Source of the DNA: Chara braunii
Taxonomy: Eukaryota > Streptophyta > Charophyceae > Charales > Characeae
Reading direction: 5' to 3'
DNA length: 57,839 nt
Assembly (NCBI GenBank): GCA_003427395.1
Contig: BFEA01000025.1
Location: 736,479 to 794,317 of the forward strand
Part shown: piece after piece, positions 55,275-57,839 of the stretch
Position numbering within the stretch: position 1 is the stretch's first letter
Layout of the letters: every line of letters starts with the position of its first letter
Notes under the pieces: generated by a model
What the model was told of the DNA's origin: nothing
Database searches by the model: none
The model's input: the letters and a program-made list of their open reading frames with translations, nothing else
Translations under genes and position numbers: made by a program

Positions 55275-56366
55275 GAGGATTGAGCCCTCAAAAGGGCCTT
55301 GCCTACTTGCACTTGTACTAGGCATAGGCCCAGCAAGCCTCGTACCCGCCCAAAGTGAAGGCGGGCCGGATCTGTGACCGCCCTAAGTGAAGGCAGGCCA
55401 GCCAGTCAATAAGAGCCCTCTGTGTAAACATTTCACGAAGTGGGGTTCATACAGTTGCAGCACGCCAGTTGGTTGGAGTGCACCGAGTCTCGAATCTCCG
55501 CAAATATGGAGATTCCAGGGCCTCTGAGTTAATTAGGCCCTGGGCACTTGAACGTGAGGCCGACAATGCATGTTGGGTATAGAGGCCGAAAATGCGAAAG
55601 GAAATCGACCACTATCTGAATCTGACCGTAGGCTTTGACAAAAGAGGCACAACTGCATCAGCCAGGCTCCAACTGCATTAGGCCTGGATTCAGGCACTGG
55701 GGCCCAGTCGCAGATTGAGAGGAGGCCACCCACGCACAACACTGGCATATAGGCAAGCAGGGCGAGTTGGCAGGAATCGTTTTGCCAATGCAGGCATTGC
55801 CGGCACGCTGCGTGAATGCAAGTTGCTGTGCTGCGCTAGGAGGAGGTGAGAGACAGGCATGCATTAGGCGGAAGGGCGTTGCCTATGGGCGCAAGGCACT
55901 AGTGGCCATAGCCGGGCTGCTTGTGTGGGCAGTGAAGGAGAAAGGTGAAGGTAGTTCTTTGGGGGTGAAGGGCGCTGTGGGTTATTAAGGGAGAACGTGG
56001 GTGAAGAGGACAAGTACCTGGTGAAGGTGGGAGTTGGCATTGGTGTTGACATCACCACTAACTGGTAGTCAAGCTGTTGGGTTACTTCCGTTGCTGTAGT
56101 TGTAGACTTAGTCTGCAGAGTAGGTAGGGCGCCTGGCACCATTCAGACAAAGAGCTACATCGGATTATGCTGTTGATGATTGTTCTGTTGGGCTAGGACC
56201 TTGGCTCTCGATGCTGCTGAATCATTCTCAAAGAAATGGTTACTTGGATTCCATTATACTATCTACTCTTGATTTGGCTACCTGGACTGACCATGTGATT
56301 CTGCGAGGAGGATTTCGGTGCTTCATCGACATTCATGACCCTAGCAACGAATTATTATTATTATTA

Positions 56367-56419
<53 letters not shown>

Positions 56420-56759
56420 TATAGATCTGTTTCATTCACCCTTCTCCTACATGAAAAATGGCAGCACATGCAAATTGTGATACACAATGACGTAGAGAGA
56501 AAGGGAACATGCGTACAACAAAGAAGGGCAAAGAGAGAAAGAAGGAAGAGGCCGTAGGTAAAGTTGTGGAGTGAAGTAGGCTGGGGCATTGGGGTTGACA
56601 TGGGCCTGAGAACTTGAGCTTTGGCTCACTACTACATTGTATTGCTCTGTTTGGCTGAATGCGCAAAGCTATGATACTCGCTGCTTATATATGACTATTC
56701 AGACGAATGTGTGATCTCGCAACCCGGGTTTTGATATCATTCGTTTTCATAATCTTTGA

Positions 56760-56817
<58 letters not shown>

Positions 56818-57175
56818 TATTTATTTATTATCAGTATTTTATTTTATAAATATATTATTATTATTATTATTATTTCCTTGATCAGTATTATTGTTATTAT
56901 GATTATTGACATTATTATTACTTATATCGACGGGACCACATACTAGAATAGGAATCAGAATCGGACAGGGATGCGAGGCAACAGAGCGAAGGAGGGGCGC
57001 CAACAAGTATGACGACTCTTACCTCCTTAATCCTCCTCCGCTTCCCTATACCTAAACCCCACGTAAGCGCACAACTACCTTCAAACAACATGAGTAGACA
57101 TAGTATTTTCCGATGGCTTACTGAGATCAGTATTCTTGCACAAAAGACTCTCATTCCTCACTTGATTCATGTAAC
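52560..57175. repeat. Repeat region with recurrent (ATT)n cores
   Basis: (ATT)n arrays at about 52580-52686, 53332-53412, 54387-54468, 55213-55273, 56350-56419 and 56759-56872 (another at 50321-50357). Sequences beside them are related: TGTGTGAT-TCGCAAC--GGGTTT precedes the arrays at 53332 and 56759; ACGACTATCTG...TATGG or CATGG precedes those at 50321 and 54387; GAGCTACAT(T/C)GGATT(G/A)TGCT recurs at 54983 and 56153. Thus a diverged repeat unit of roughly 0.4-1.2 kb with an ATT core. No gene seen between arrays. Confidence 0.65.
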
Positions 57176-57180
57176 AGGGC

Positions 57181-57229
57181 GATTGCGGAAGCTCTGCCGG
57201 AGTTCAGGCGGAACTCTGGAGGCAGGGAA
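57181..57229 (+). repeat. Dispersed block, second copy of 35041-35090
   Basis: GATTGCGGAAGCTCTGCCGG, then AGTTCAGGCGGAACTCTGGA and GGCAGGGAA, matches 35041-35090 in the same orientation with a few differences. It is followed 6 nt later by GTACG, as the first copy is followed by GTAACC. The rest of the window (57240-57839) shows no gene; short direct repeats of AAGAGTAGCAGGG and AAGAATAGCAGGG type lie at 57640-57790. Confidence 0.6.
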
Positions 57230-57839
57230 CGACGAGGTACGTTACTTCGACCCAGATGTTGTCTCATACAGACTATCATCGTGACAATGATCATAAGGGT
57301 TAGGGACTCAGAATCGAAAACTCTGCAAGTCTTGGATTGCGGATAGAGAAAAAGGGTGGCTGAGTGTGAAACTAATTGCTTCTGGATACAGCAATCTTGC
57401 TGTGGGCGCTGATTGGAGGTATGGATACAGGCTATCAGACCTCTCGCGATCATTCTCTCTATATCTCATCCAAACAGATGATGGGTACCTTGGTTTGAGT
57501 TGCCATAATTCATTGTCATCGATCACATCGATCATTTTCTCATTATACATATGATCCAGCATAATTTGTCAAACTTTCAACGATTCAGTCCTCGAATGCC
57601 ATCAAAAGCGGTAACTTGGTCCATCAGTAACACTTGTGTGGAGGTAAGAATAGCAGGGAAGGCCTGCCTTAACTCCAAATGAGCCTTACGCTTGGTCAGT
57701 GGTAAGTGCAAGGACCCTTGGACACCCGCCTTATTGAGGGGTAGCCACTGATAAGAGTAGCAGGGGAATCCTGTCTTATCAGTGACTAGTCTGATATAAG
57801 AGTTGTGAGGTTTCAAGGACATCTGCCTTATCACTGATT

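Noticed and set aside
57774-57800. CTTATCAGTGACTAGTCTGATAT resembles the U2 stem-loop region
   Set aside because: Too many mismatches to the U2 body and it belongs to local short repeats.

Overview
This window looks like an intergenic, transposon-choked stretch of a large eukaryotic nuclear genome. I found no confident single-copy cellular gene. Evidence for a streptophyte (plant or charophyte-alga) host is indirect: degenerate CCCTAAA telomere-type units near 6970, LTR-retrotransposon primer binding sites matching tRNA-iMet and tRNA-Asp as used in plants, LINEs with a zf-RVT tail, and a perfect plant-type U2 snRNA 5' end. The gag and LINE proteins remind me of charophytes such as Chara, but that is an unchecked impression.

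Layout. 1-95 is the end of an LTR. 96-12735 is a plus-strand LINE (LINE-A) broken twice: by a minus-strand Ty3/gypsy element (about 4735-9246; one LTR, tRNA-iMet PBS and a decayed gag; its pol and other LTR are gone), and by a 541-bp foldback/MITE-like insert (10327-10867). 12739-21728 is a related minus-strand LINE (LINE-B), tail-to-tail with LINE-A and interrupted by a non-autonomous hAT-like element (19052-20475). 23059-23095 is a 37-nt U2 snRNA 5' end with a TATA box, next to a foldback element (23182-24014) with a TGCCCC motif about every 30 nt. 24137-24880 holds a threefold tandem repeat. 28830-32123 is a minus-strand gypsy remnant with integrase followed by extra ORFs. 34841-45354 is a plus-strand region of gypsy leader and gag modules: a striking array of ten small hairpins (35363-36182), a tRNA-Asp PBS (38304), a gag-protease frame (38707-41475) with three in-frame stops, an integrase C-terminus, a probable intron and a second gag. 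46260-57839 has no gene: a tRNA-like inverted repeat, a perfect 155-bp duplication, degenerate direct repeats and repeated (ATT)n blocks.

The coding content belongs to retroelements and essentially every long frame is broken. The two LINEs inform each other: both carry ORF1 (N-terminal domain with a zinc knuckle, low-complexity linker, C-terminal domain) and an ORF2 (APE endonuclease, reverse transcriptase, zf-RVT) whose ATG overlaps the ORF1 stop in the +1 frame. The most unusual signal is the hairpin array at 35.4-36.2 kb: one hexaloop (TAAGAT), two alternative inner stems, and outer stems that differ between copies yet mostly still pair.
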